Part shown: one piece after another, positions 42,913 through 53,467 of the stretch
Numbering within the stretch: the first letter of the stretch is position 1
How the letters are laid out: each line of letters opens with the position of its first letter
From: Gonapodya prolifera JEL478
Lineage: Eukaryota > Monoblepharomycota > Monoblepharidomycetes > Monoblepharidales > Gonapodyaceae
Length of the DNA: 64,000 nucleotides
Assembly: GCA_001574975.1 (NCBI GenBank)
Contig: KQ965867.1
Coordinates: forward strand, 1 to 64,000
Direction: 5' to 3'
The notes under the pieces: model-generated
The model's input: the letters and a program-made list of their open reading frames with translations, nothing else
Databases searched by the model: none
Told to the model about the DNA's origin: nothing
Made by a program: the position numbers and the translations under genes

Positions 42913-44777
42913 ATGGTCCACACCGCATACATCGTCGAAGCTGTCCGCACTGCTGGTGAGTCCCGCCTGCGCCACTTCGTGTGTCTTCGGAAGCTCGCGG
43001 TTCGGTTATCGGAATCACAACATTCCGAACTTCGTTATTCTATCGCATTCGCTCACCCGCTCCTCCCCACTCTCTCCACTCCCCTGGCCCCCCCGCAGGC
43101 GGCCGCAAGAACGGCCGTCTCGCCAAATGGCAGCCCTCCGACCTCGCCGGCGAGGTGCTCAAGGAACTCGTCCGCCGCACAGGCGTCAACCCCGAGGACA
43201 TTGACGACGTTATCCTCGGATGCGTTTCGCAGGTTGGGTCCCAGTCGGGCAACTTGGGAAGGAACGCTGTGCTTGCGGCAGGGTTGCCGGAGAGCGTGCC
43301 GGGAACGACTGTTGACAGACAGGTGAGCAAGGGGTGAGACGGAACGAACGAGGTGGAGCCGAAGACCGAGCTGTCTGAGCGCAGTGAGGATACCGAGGCC
43401 TAAGCGCTGCAAGGCGCTGACAGAGGCCTCCGCCGGAGGCGAATGATCCACGTTGCGGAAATCGGAATAATCCCGCGGAGCGAGGATAAGTGTCCGCTGA
43501 AGGCGAATGAATTCACGTGGAGCGTATGGGACTATGTCGTCATAGTGTCGTCGCATCGCCTCATCACTTCGACGAAACGTCCCCCAACACCGCTCTAACA
43601 CTTTCTTCCCCTTCGCAACAGTGCGGTAGCTCCCAGCAAGCCGTCCACTTCGCCGCCCAGGCCGTCATGTCAGGTGTTCAGGATATTGTCATTGCTTGCG
43701 GTACGTGGTGTCTTGCTATGTGTCACTTTATTGTATTCCTCACGTCACTCCCCCCCGCTCCCAAACAGGTGTCGAAGTCATGTCCCGCGTCCCCATCGGC
43801 TCCTCCGTCGTGGACGGTCTCAAGAACGGCCACGGCCGTTCTGAGGACGCTCTCGGGCTGAAGGAACGGTACGGCGAGAACGTGGCCTTTTCCCAATTCG
43901 AAGGCGCCGAACTCGTCGCCGAGCGGTTCAAAGTCTCCCGCGCCGAAATCGACGCCTTCGCCGCTGCCTCACACGCAAAGGCCGTTTCGGCGACCAAGCG
44001 CGGGTTGTTCAAGAAGGAGATCTTGCCCGTGAAAGGGTTCGACCCGAAGACGGGGAAGGAGGTCATCCACGACACGGATGAGGGGATCAGGCCCGAGACG
44101 ACCGTTGAGACGCTGGCTAAGCTCCCGACGCTGAAGAAGGGAGGGATCATGACCGCGGGTTCGGCGAGTCAGATTTGTGATGGTGCGGCGGGTATTTTGA
44201 TTGTGAATGAGGCGGGGCTTAAGAAGCTGGGGAAGAGCGTGCGCCCGAGGGCCAAGATCCACACGCTTGCCCTCGCTGGGTCTGGTGAGTCCTCGTCGGT
44301 CGTTCGCTTCTTCCGTCATCGCACTCATTGCTTCTTCCGCGAAAGACCCAATCATGATGCTCGCCGGGCCCATCCCTGCGACCAAGAACGCGCTCAAGCG
44401 CGCCGGGCTCTCCATCCACGACATGGACCTGTACGAAGTCAACGAGGCGTTCGGGTCCGTGCCCCTTGCGTGGGCAAAGGAGGTCGGCGCGAGTTTGGAT
44501 AAGTTGAATGTCAACGGAGGTGCGCAGGCGCTTGGACACCCGCTTGGAGCGACCGGGTGTAAGATTATGACGACGCTCCTGTACGAGCTTGAGAGGCGGG
44601 GTGGGAAGTGAGTCATTCCGTCGTTCTCGCCGTTTGCGCTCTTTGTATTCACATCTCGACGCGTCACTTTGCAGGTACGGTCTCCAAGCCATCTGCGAAG
44701 GTGGAGGCACTGCCAACGCCACTATTATCGAGGTCATTCCTGAGGCTGAGGGAAAGAAGATTGCGTCGAAGCTGTAA
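42913..44777 (+). CDS. Acetyl-CoA acetyltransferase (bacterial-type thiolase)
   Basis: Thiolase of about 390 residues; condenses or cleaves acetoacetyl/3-ketoacyl-CoA. Order: MVHTAYIVEAVRTAGGRKNG; DDVILGCVSQVGSQSGNLGR; active-site Cys90 in TVDRQCGSSQQAVHFAAQAV; GVEVMSRVPIGSS; MTAGSASQICDGAAGILIVN; YEVNEAFGSVPLAWAKEVGA; NGGAQALGHPLGATG with the active-site His; CEGGGTANATIIE with the second catalytic Cys. Five or six introns split it with consistent phases. The VDRQCGSSQQ signature is typical of bacterial FadA/FadA5-type enzymes rather than of the ERG10 type. No clear PTS1 (ends IASKL; SKL-like -ASKL/-SKL is present), so a peroxisomal location is quite possible. The intron just before Cys90 carries the GC-rich repeat. 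Confidence 0.93.
43323..43621 (+). repeat. Long intron made of the GC-rich intronic repeat
   Basis: A 299-base intron splitting DRQ|CGSS of the thiolase. It reads gaccgagctgtctgagcgca, then ataccgaggcctaagcgctg, ggcgctgacagaggcctccg, ccggaggcgaatgatccacg, cccgcggagcgaggataagt and gaaggcgaatgaattcac. These words match the introns at 30758 and 45744. Confidence 0.8.
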
Positions 44778-45020
44778 ATGATGGGCGTCGTCTTGGGAAA
44801 GGGAAACACGTAATGTGTGTACCGGCGGCGACGGGACAGGGGAGAGCGGGAGGAAGACATGTTTTTTAGTTTGAGTGTGAATATGAATGCTTTTCTTCGA
44901 ATTAATGGACGAATGTTGGGTGATGTGCGTGCTGAGCTGTGGTCGACGGTGCGAAGACCTTCGCCGATCTGCGCGCATCGCTCATCACCTCCGCTGATCA
45001 CGCACCACAAGCCCCGCAGC

Positions 45021-46886
45021 ATGGCCAAGCGAACACTCGACGACCTCGGTGCGCTCACTCGCTCTCCCTCGCATCACGCCCCCCGCTGACCACAGTCGAT
45101 CCCCACTCCCAATCCAGACAACCTCCTCGCCCAACTCGCAGTCCAAGCCGCAGGCGATGAGGCCACGCCTCCCTCATCCCCTCACAACCCCTCGGCGATC
45201 GCGAACGTCACGGGAAATGTCCCCGCGTCCTTTTTCCCCCCGCCCCCGTCAAAGGGACCCTCAGAGATGCCCATGAACTTGCCCGCGCTTCCCCAGCACC
45301 AGAACGGTCTGCCAGCACAGGCGCAGCCGAGACCGCTGGCAAATGGAGGAGGCGGCAGTGGGTATCAGGGGAGTGGTAGCTTCGCGGGCTCGGCGGTGGG
45401 ATCCATGAGAGCGCCCGGTGCTGGATCAGGACCCAACAGTCTGTCGCGACCGGGCGCCGCACCCTCGGGTCCATTCGCTGCCGGGTCGGGGAACGGCGCA
45501 CAGCAGCTTGCAGCCCTCGGCCAAAAAATCTGCGCCACGTGCGGGGAGCAGTGCGAGACCTCGTACACCAAGGCCGGCACCAAGTTCTACCACCCAAAGC
45601 ATTTCATCTGTGGCAGGTCAGAGTGCGGCAAGAACCTCACGGGGCGCCTGTTCATGGAACGGGACGGGCATCCGTACTGCGAGGCATGCTTTCATTTGTT
45701 GTTTAGCCCCAGGTGTGGGTTTTGTGGGGAGGCGGTCGTGGATGTGAGTGTGCGGTCCGACCGGAGCGAGCAACGCGAGAGGAGGGAAGACTCCGAGGCC
45801 TAAGCGCCACTACGGCTCTGACCGAGGCTGACCGCCGGAGGCGAATGATCCAACGCCGAGCGAAATACTCTTGCGGAGCGCTGACCGAGGCTGTCTGTTG
45901 GAGGTGAATAATCCACGCGGAGCGGAATACTCTCACGGAGCGTATACTCCCGCCGGAGGTGAATACCCCACGAAGACGGAATATACTCTTGAGGAGGCTG
46001 TCCGCCGGAGGCAAGTGTCCCGCGAAACGGTATACTCTCATCTGGACTGGGAGAGGAGAGTATAGCCGTGGCCCGTGGCCTAACATGCAAATTGCAACGA
46101 CAAAACGACAGGAATGTATCCGCGCACTCGACAAAATCTGGCACCGCGAGCACTTCTTCTGCTGCCAATGCGGTCTCGCCTTCGCCTTGCAATCTTCCAA
46201 CGACGGGGCTCCGACAACCCCCAAATCCACCTCCCCCTCCGCACCCACAGCGTCTTCGGGCGACAAGCCCGTAACGTTCATGGAAAAGGACGGGAAAGCG
46301 TATTGCACGTCGTGTTATGGAGGCTTGTTCGCGCAGAAATGCAGGAGTTGCGCAAAGGAGATAATTGGGGAGTATGTGGGTGCAATCGACGCGTCGTGGC
46401 ATGCGGAGTGCTTTGTGTGCACGGTGAGTGTGGCTTTTCTCTTTTGTGTATTGACAAGATGAGTCGAATTCAACTGGACACCGATCTTCCCATGACACAA
46501 TACTTCACGGGTTCCAACAACAATCATCAGGAATGTCGTCATCCCTTCGCCGCCGGCCAATTCTTCGAGTTCGACGGCTTCCCTTACTGCGAGCAACACT
46601 ACAACGAGAAACGCGGCGCGATATGCCCGGGGTGCTCTAAACCCATCGTCGGGCGGTGCATCCAGGCGCTCGGGAAGCGGTGGCACGCGGAACATTTGGC
46701 TTGCGGGTGAGTCGAGGCTTGGAGAGGACGCGCTACTTTAGGGCGTGTGAAGGGTGAAGACTGACGTGGTTCTTTTTTCTTGGCAACAGGTTCTGCCAAA
46801 AGAGTTTGGCGTCCCAGTTGACGACCATGCGGGAGAAGGGCGGGAAGGCGTATTGCCCGACGTGTTACATCAAGCTGTATGGATAG
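45021..46886 (+). CDS. Paxillin-like protein with four LIM domains
   Basis: Predicted adaptor at actin/cell-cortex sites. N-terminal part: an LD-like motif NPDNLLAQLAVQ, then Pro/Gly/Ser-rich linker. Four tandem LIM zinc domains follow: CATCGEQCETSYTKAG to YCEACFH; CGFCGEAVVDECIRALDKIW to YCTSCY (with a ~30-residue Ser/Thr/Pro insert); CRSCAKEIIGEYVGAIDASW to YCEQHY; CPGCSKPIVGRCIQALGKRW to YCPTCY, ending IKLYG. Four C-terminal LIMs plus LD motifs is the paxillin layout (Pxl1 in yeasts). The ATG at 45021 (MAKRTLDDL) is the best start, but the only donor (45049) is out of phase with the next exon (from 45096), so the first exon is uncertain. Intron 45744-46111 carries the GC-rich repeat. Confidence 0.85.
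45744..46111 (+). repeat. Long intron made of the GC-rich intronic repeat
   Basis: A 368-base intron inside LIM domain 2 (AVVD|ECIRALD). It reads cgaccggagcgagcaacgcg, ctccgaggcctaagcgccac, ctctgaccgaggctgaccgc, cggaggcgaatgatccaacg, and then three more diverged copies of the ~60-base module (tggaggtgaataatccacgc; ccggaggtgaatacccc; ccggaggcaagtgtcccgcg), each followed by an atactct word. Confidence 0.85.
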
Positions 46887-47047
46887 AATCTTTTGCATTG
46901 TCGGTCGTATGGGTCCCGTTTTGTGCATATACATCAGGCGGACCGTCCTTTACCTGTCCTTACGTGGGTAGAATACCCTCAACTAACCAACCCTCCGAAC
47001 CGTACCACTGATTCCACTGATTCCACCCGCTCCGCCCATCTCTCCAA

Positions 47048-48345
47048 TGTCTCAACTCCGCATCCTCGTCACAGGAATCCTCTTCGACAATGCCGCTGCC
47101 ATCTTTGCCAAATACCCTTCGTGAGCAGTCGACGGCCATCGATACTGAACCTCGTTTTCATCGACGAAAACAGAAAGCAAAGGGCGTGGACGCTATCGTT
47201 TCGCTATTGCCACAAACACACTTTGTTCAGGATGTCATAAAATCCGCCGGGAGTTCGTTGCGGGTCGTGGCGGTCGACAGCATCGAGTCTTTTGACCCTC
47301 GGTGATATAATTTGAACGACTCATTGGCACCAAGCTACAACTACATGGACCTGCCATACCTGAAAGAACATCGCATCCGGCTCGGAAACGCGGGAACGTC
47401 CAATATCGCCGACGCCACTGCCGAAATCGGCGTCTACTTGACACTGGCAGCTCCTCGGCGTGTATCGCTCGCCCAACGGGCTCTCAAAAACGGGAACTGA
47501 AAAGAGTGGAACGGAGACCTGACATTCTTCGGCTCGGCGACGTTGCTGAACAAGACGGTTGGCGTTGTCGGGTTTGGAAACGTAGGGTTCGGTGTCGCGA
47601 AGAGGGCTGCCTGGGTTCGGTTTGGGCCGGATTCTGTACCACAGGAGAGCCGATCATTCCTGTTTTGTGATTGTATTTGTGCTCACTTTTGAATGATGGG
47701 TCATGACATGTTTGGCTGTAGTCGCTCACAGAAGTCCCCGAATCCGAAACAAAACTAAACGGTTTCCACGGCTCCGGCTTCTCTCTGCACCTTCTGTCCA
47801 AACTTGGACGACATGCTGCCCCAGTCTGACGTCGTCGTCATCGCGATCGACCTCAACACGTCCACGCAACACCTCATCGACTACAGACGCCTTCAACTGC
47901 TCAAGACCACTGCGGTGCTTGTTAATGTTTCGAGAGGGGCGGTCATTGTGCAGGATGATTTGGTGAGGAGTTTGAAGGAGGGGAAACCGGCGGGTGTGTC
48001 TTCTCTTCAATACAAACAGGAGAGAGAACGACGTCATATCAAAATTAGCTCAAAATCCTACACCCGCAATGCAGCCGCAGGACTAGACGTCATGGTAAGC
48101 ACATTACTATTCTTCACTATTACGGAAACATCTTGGTTTGACGATGAATGCCACAAATTCAACACAGACCCCCGAACCATTACCCCACCGACAGCGAGCT
48201 GTTCAAATTCCCACAGATAACGTTGCTCCCTCACATCGGTGGAGAATCGTCGGATGCACTCGCCGATGCCCAGACAGTGGCCGTAAAGAATGTAGTGCAA
48301 GCGTTGGTCGGGGAGGAAATGGAGAGCGAAGTAAAGTGGTTTTAG
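47048..48345 (+). pseudogene. D-2-hydroxyacid dehydrogenase gene, broken
   Basis: Remains of a D-isomer-specific 2-hydroxyacid dehydrogenase (glyoxylate/hydroxypyruvate reductase type). Order kept: MSQLRILVTGILFDNAAAIF; GVDAIVSLLPQTHF; GNAGTSNIADATAEIGVYLT; the NAD-binding KTVGVVGFGNVGFGVAKRAA; LPQSDVVVIAIDLNTSTQHL; VLVNVSRGAVIVQDDLVRSL; and the C-terminal ITLLPHIGGESSDALADAQT with the catalytic His. In-frame stops (for example after SIESFDPR and after LKNGN) and several frame changes not explained by splice sites mean it cannot give a whole enzyme. No intact copy lies nearby. Confidence 0.75.
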
Positions 48346-48616
48346 ATTTAGAAGATGTGGGATGGTATTTAGATACGAAAAAGCCGCAACATAAATTTCG
48401 GTTGAATGAAATTGGGGACTTGTGGTCCTTGCTTGCGAAACCAACTCCCAACACTTTGCCGGCAAAATAGAAGTTCTGCAGGAGCGAGGTGAGATCGCGA
48501 AGTCTCTTCGAAGTGCACTTAATGTCTATGTAGTCACGCCAACGTTTCCATCCCCGCATCAATCGTTGTGCCTCGAAGAACAATTACTCACGTCGTCCTC
48601 GATCCCAATCCACCCC

Positions 48617-49957
48617 ATGGAAACACTGCCGGACGAGCTCATTACGGAAATACTCGTCCGGCTACCTCCTCGCCACATTTTCACCGTGGTCTCCCGGACT
48701 TCGCGACGATTTCTCCGCCTGTCGAGAACCTTGACCGGTGAGCAAGGCCGCCCCTGGTTTCTTGCGGACATCACGGTGGTTCCATCAGGTGGTCCCGACA
48801 TTTTGGAGGTCGAGCGAAACAGAAAAATCTGGTTGGATCGGTTTGAGAGTGTTCGAGGCCTACCCAACGCCAGCGCTGAATCCAATTTGGATGGCGGTGG
48901 CGTGAGACACATTGCCGTTGTTCTCCCTTTCGTCGTGACGGAGCGCCATCTGGCATCGCTCAACGCCGGCTTTTTGACGTCCCTGGTGGCTCCAGCAAGG
49001 TTGGCGCCCGCGGGATTTCGTACTCTACGAACAAAGTGGATCGCGACAACCCCTGGAGCGGCCGCGCAACTCGCAGTCGCGGCGTTTTTCATGAGAAAGA
49101 CATCGGGACTCGTGGGACCGTTCAAATGGGCGACAACGTTCAGCTTTCTTTTTCCCGTGTTACTTGCGCCGGCACCAGAAGTACATGGCTGGCCGTCGAC
49201 ACGTGCGGGCGGTGTCGCAAGCATCACAGTGGACCAACTGTCTTCTTTGGAGCTCCTTTTTACCAGCAAATCGGATTCAGCACAGCTGGGCGCTGCATTG
49301 AAGATGGTTTCTTCCGGGCGACCATTTCTCTCCGTGCGTACTTTGGTGCTTCAGACGAACGACCGCCTCCTTATCAATGAGCAATGGGTGAGAGACGTGT
49401 CCAAAATTGATCTTTTGTTTGCTCCTGGGAGGGTGGAAGCGAACAAAATTTTTATGGACGTTGGTGAACTTCATTCGCAAAGAGTCCCACGAAGGGTTGT
49501 CCAGGCGCTTATCAACAACTCAACGAGAGTTACGTGGGCGCAACTGGACGCGAAGATGTTCCTTGGAAAGCTGGACGCTGAGTGTGTTCATCATGGGATG
49601 AAAACGCTGACGTTGTCGTTCACCCCACCGGGCTGGGGCTCAAAGCCCGATACGTTGCAATTTCTTCATGAGGTTGGGGAAAACATTGCCAGCGTATTCC
49701 CCAATCTTGAGGATCTTGAGCTGGTCGGGCTTTTCCCGAATTCGATGGAAATATGGCGGTGGTCGAACCTCGTCTTCAATTGTGTCTCTCTAATCACTTC
49801 CAGCGGCGCCAAAAGGGCTTTTGTGCGGACGCATTCCATGGATTATTTGGCTGCGAATGGAATGGACTATTATTTCCGTGCCTTCCTCGTTGATCTAAAA
49901 AAGCATTGTGGACCTCGAGGGGTAGCTATTAGACTTGCAACGGATGATATGTACTAG
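48617..49957 (+). CDS. F-box protein
   Basis: Single-exon gene, 446 residues from METLPDELITEILVRLPPRH, with FTVVSRTSRRFLRLSRTLTG, a clear F-box for Skp1 binding. The rest is a family-specific region with alternating hydrophobic segments (RHIAVVLPFVVTERHLASLN; TLVLQTNDRLLINEQWVRDV; NLEDLELVGLFPNSMEIWRW) that may form irregular leucine-rich repeats. The frame stays open upstream to 48422 but that part does not look like the family; 48617 aligns with the start of the copy at 50192. No introns. Intact, and probably the parent of the broken copy that follows. Confidence 0.85.
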   Translation: METLPDELITEILVRLPPRHIFTVVSRTSRRFLRLSRTLTGEQGRPWFLADITVVPSGGPDILEVERNRKIWLDRFESVRGLPNASAESNLDGGGVRHIAVVLPFVVTERHLASLNAGFLTSLVAPARLAPAGFRTLRTKWIATTPGAAAQLAVAAFFMRKTSGLVGPFKWATTFSFLFPVLLAPAPEVHGWPSTRAGGVASITVDQLSSLELLFTSKSDSAQLGAALKMVSSGRPFLSVRTLVLQTNDRLLINEQWVRDVSKIDLLFAPGRVEANKIFMDVGELHSQRVPRRVVQALINNSTRVTWAQLDAKMFLGKLDAECVHHGMKTLTLSFTPPGWGSKPDTLQFLHEVGENIASVFPNLEDLELVGLFPNSMEIWRWSNLVFNCVSLITSSGAKRAFVRTHSMDYLAANGMDYYFRAFLVDLKKHCGPRGVAIRLATDDMY

Positions 49958-50191
49958 AATGTCCTGATCTCTTCGAACTCAAACACGGATAAAGTGAGAA
50001 ACGACTTTCTTTTGATGTTGCTATGGTCAGGACGAGCTTTCGAAACTACTCTCCGCCGACAGCAGCTCGATTGACCATCTGCAGGGTCTCTCGAGATTTG
50101 GAGACCATTTCAAGCTCATTAATATTCGTGTGCTCAAGGCCTCGCGTTCTACCACATGGCTCTTTCGGGGATCCATATTCAACAGTCCGCG

Positions 50192-50986
50192 ATGCAAACT
50201 CTCCCCGACGAGCTCATTTCGGAAATATTCATCCGACTACCTCCTCGCTACGTTCTCACCGTCGTTTCACGTTTCTCGCGACGATTTCTCAACCTCTTGA
50301 GAACCTTGACCGCTGTGGGTGTCTTGCGGACATCGCGGAGATGCCGTCCGGCAGTGGCGAGATCGAATGAAACAGCACCGTCTGGTTGGTCCGTTTTGAG
50401 ACTGTTTCGAGTGCCTCCTATCAGCGCGGGATCAAATGGCGGACTTCAAGGTGGTGTGGTTAGACACATAGCCGCGACTGTCTAATTTTGTCGTGACAGA
50501 CAGCGATCTGGCATCGCTCAACGCCAGTTTTCTGGCGTCGCTGGTAGCACCAGCTCGATTGGAGCCGGCGGGATATCGCTCTTTTCGAACAAAGTGGATT
50601 AAAACCCCTGAAGCCACCGCGCAACTCGCAGTCGCCGTATTTCTCATGAGGAGAACATCGGGCTTCGTTGGACCTTTCAAATGGGCGACAACAGTCAACT
50701 TTCTTGTTCCGGTATTGCTGGCACCGGGTGTACCGTCGCCCATCACTGGCGTTGCAAATATTCCGGTGGAGCAAGTGTCTGTTTTGGAACTCCTTTTTAT
50801 GAGCAAATTGGATTCACCAAAATTGGGCGTGGCATTAAACGTGGATCCTTCGAAGCGGACTTTCAATCATTGCGTACTTTGGAGCTTCGATCCGGCGACG
50901 GACTTCTCATCAATGACGAATGGGTGGATGTCATGTCCAAAATGGCTTTTTTATTGTTAATTATAAATAAATCCTTGATATTATAA
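50192..50986 (+). pseudogene. F-box protein gene, broken tandem copy
   Basis: It begins MQTLPDELISEIFIRLPPRY with LTVVSRFSRRFLNLLRTLTA, matching the gene at 48617 nearly residue for residue. A frame change after TLTA and a TAA before FVVTDSDLASLN interrupt it. The same family frame then resumes (LASLNASFLASLVAPARLEP; QLAVAVFLMRRTSGFVGPFK) and is lost again near 50,870. The 3' third, present in the intact copy, is missing. A direct tandem duplication followed by decay explains it. Confidence 0.85.
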
Positions 50987-53467
50987 AGGTAGCCACTAGT
51001 GTAGCGAATAAGTGACATCTAGATTTCAAGCTGAGAACCAACAGCTCTCCTGGACATTCCCAACCCGTCTGAAAAGGTGTATCGTTGCGCGTTTGTTGGT
51101 GCCCCGCAGATGCCCGATGGTTGCATATTGATGGAGAAAATGCGAAAATATCTGAATGGGCCACAAAACGAAATAGCGTCTGTTCGACAACACATAGGCT
51201 TACGCGGGATGCAAGTTTCGGTGGCAATAGTGGTAGCTTCCATCAGTCGCTAGCCCCAATATCTCCGAAAATGCGTTGTGTCTGCGAGTTCTTGCATGTT
51301 TAGTGTTCGTCGTTTGAAACATTTCCCCTGCCGCCCTCGGCCGCAGATCAAATGGCGATTGCATTCGTGTGAGTCGCCTTGAAAGGATGATGCCTCGTCA
51401 AAAGAAACAGAATGTTGCTCGGATAAGAAATGGAGCGGCAAGTGCAACAGGTTCGGGAGGAGTAACATAACGAGGTACGTTGCCTGAATCGATGTCGAAA
51501 TAGTTTGACAGCAATCTTATAGTACACAATCGTTCACAGCGTCTTTGACGCTCAATTCCCTTTCGCGCAAAAGAAAAGACCCCCGTCTGATGATACTGAT
51601 ACCGTGCCAGACAGTAGTGAATCGACCTTTCCTGCACACATCGCGGACGAAGTCCTGCATCGCGCGGCGAAACGGTTCCAAGACGCCGAAAAAAACAGTA
51701 CGCGGGCTCTGACGCAGCAAGCAAAAGTTCGAGCAAGGAGTGAGCAAGAGCGTGGGCAGAGAGCGGCAATCCGACGTGGAATGAACTCCATCGCTGTTTA
51801 ACAGTCGAACTTCGAAAATGGGGCAGCGTTGCACAATGCCAATCTTGCTCGAGGAAATTTTCTTCATTCCATGGTAATCCTGCGTCGTCAAGTGGAGAAT
51901 GGTCTCAACGACGACTGTTTTTCGGAATGAAGAAACATTGCGTACCCAGCGCTTCAAGCAGGAGCGAACTTTTCGGAATGAAAGAGGACAATTGCTTTAC
52001 TATCTTTGGAAAATATGTGCACATGCTCCAATTGGCGCAGCAAGAGATTAGTCCCGCCACTGCATAGCCTACCTGGCTCTAACACATCGAGCATCACGTT
52101 CTTTGAAGTTAATCGTCAGTCTACGTTTCTTCCGCGCCAACTTTCTGCCCATAGCCATGTGAGATTGGATGGTCCCTTCCTGTCTCTCCAGTTACCTCTG
52201 TCGCTCCACTAAGCCATGCGGATCTGTTCTTCAAAGAAAACTTTCTTCCCATTCATCATCTCTGCGTTTCTTCTTATTTGTTATCTGTAATTGTGCTCAT
52301 CATCTGTATTCCGATTATAATACGTTTCCATTAAAGCAGTTGAATGATATGCAGAATGGAAATGCGCACCTCTTTATTCACAGCGTTTCGAAGTGACACG
52401 CCCTGGTCCCGCGTGTGGGCTTGCCCCCGCAAGGGCGACTATATTTGTTATTTGTAGTATCCAAGGGGTTCTTCTTAAATTTCGGACAGTCCGTATTATC
52501 AGCGAATGGGAAGAGTTAGAATAATGGATTTAGGCCGTTTACTTTCGTGTTTCTCGGCGCGTTTCATAATGAATTCACCGAAGTTATAAGCTCGACGTTT
52601 CTTGCGCTCGAATCAATCAAATCAGAGAATACATCCTTTATTGAACTTTCCTTGGACCACAAATCTTTGGTCGAAGACCCTTCTTCCACCTCTGTGTTAC
52701 CTGTGTGCCTCACGTCTCCCTCGCATCGACCCTTAGTTGTCCATCAGCCGAAACGGGAAGTTCGCCCAGAACCCGCCCAGACCACTCCACCGCACACAGT
52801 CCAGCCCCCTAGTTTTCAACTACAGCCGCTCAAATAAGAAGAAGGTTCGTCCAGTCAATCGTCAAGAGTAGACCGCATTATGCATGGTGAGGGCTGGACG
52901 CTAGAATGTCCCTAACACAGCTCAACGCGGTTTGTGTTTGTCGTGGTATAAGATCAATTATACCGCCCTTGACATTCACTCCACAGACTGCAACGCTGGC
53001 ATGGTGAGCCAAGGAAGTTGCGGCGTCTTCCCAAAGTAGGGGATAATGTCGCTGTTGGTTTCCTAACGATATGGAAATTGAGCTCGACATTGGGGTTTTC
53101 CCTCATCATTAAACTCAGACTTGGAGGTGTTGAAGCCCCGTTCTGCATGTGGACTGTTAGGCGTCTCTCGGGAGGACGAAGAAGAGATTTTTGGGTGACT
53201 TCCTCGTTGATCCGAAGGAAAGAAGGATTGTCGACCTTCAACATGGACTAAGTCCTATCTTCGCAAATTTACCACTTCACCGTGGCCATCACTCATGAAA
53301 TAGCCCACATTGGGTGAGCGAGCAGGCTCCAATTACTCGACTACCACCAAAAGTTACATTGCTCACCCGTTGCTTCCCGTTTCAGCTACCCATCGACCAC
53401 CTGCTGCGTGCCTTGACCAACAGTGCAGCCACTGCCCAAATCCCAAGGCCATCCGTCAACAAACATC
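50987..53467. other. No gene recognised
   Basis: Many short frames. A helical, charged reading near 51,610-51,800 (HIADEVLHRAAKRFQDAEKN) has no family match and is not clearly a gene. The segment from about 53,280 is the leader of the PARP-E2 gene. Confidence 0.5.

Noticed and set aside
51604-51801. Charged helical frame (HIADEVLHRAAKRFQDAEKN) as a gene
   Set aside because: No start context, no extension into a domain, and neighbouring sequence gives no splice-compatible exon.
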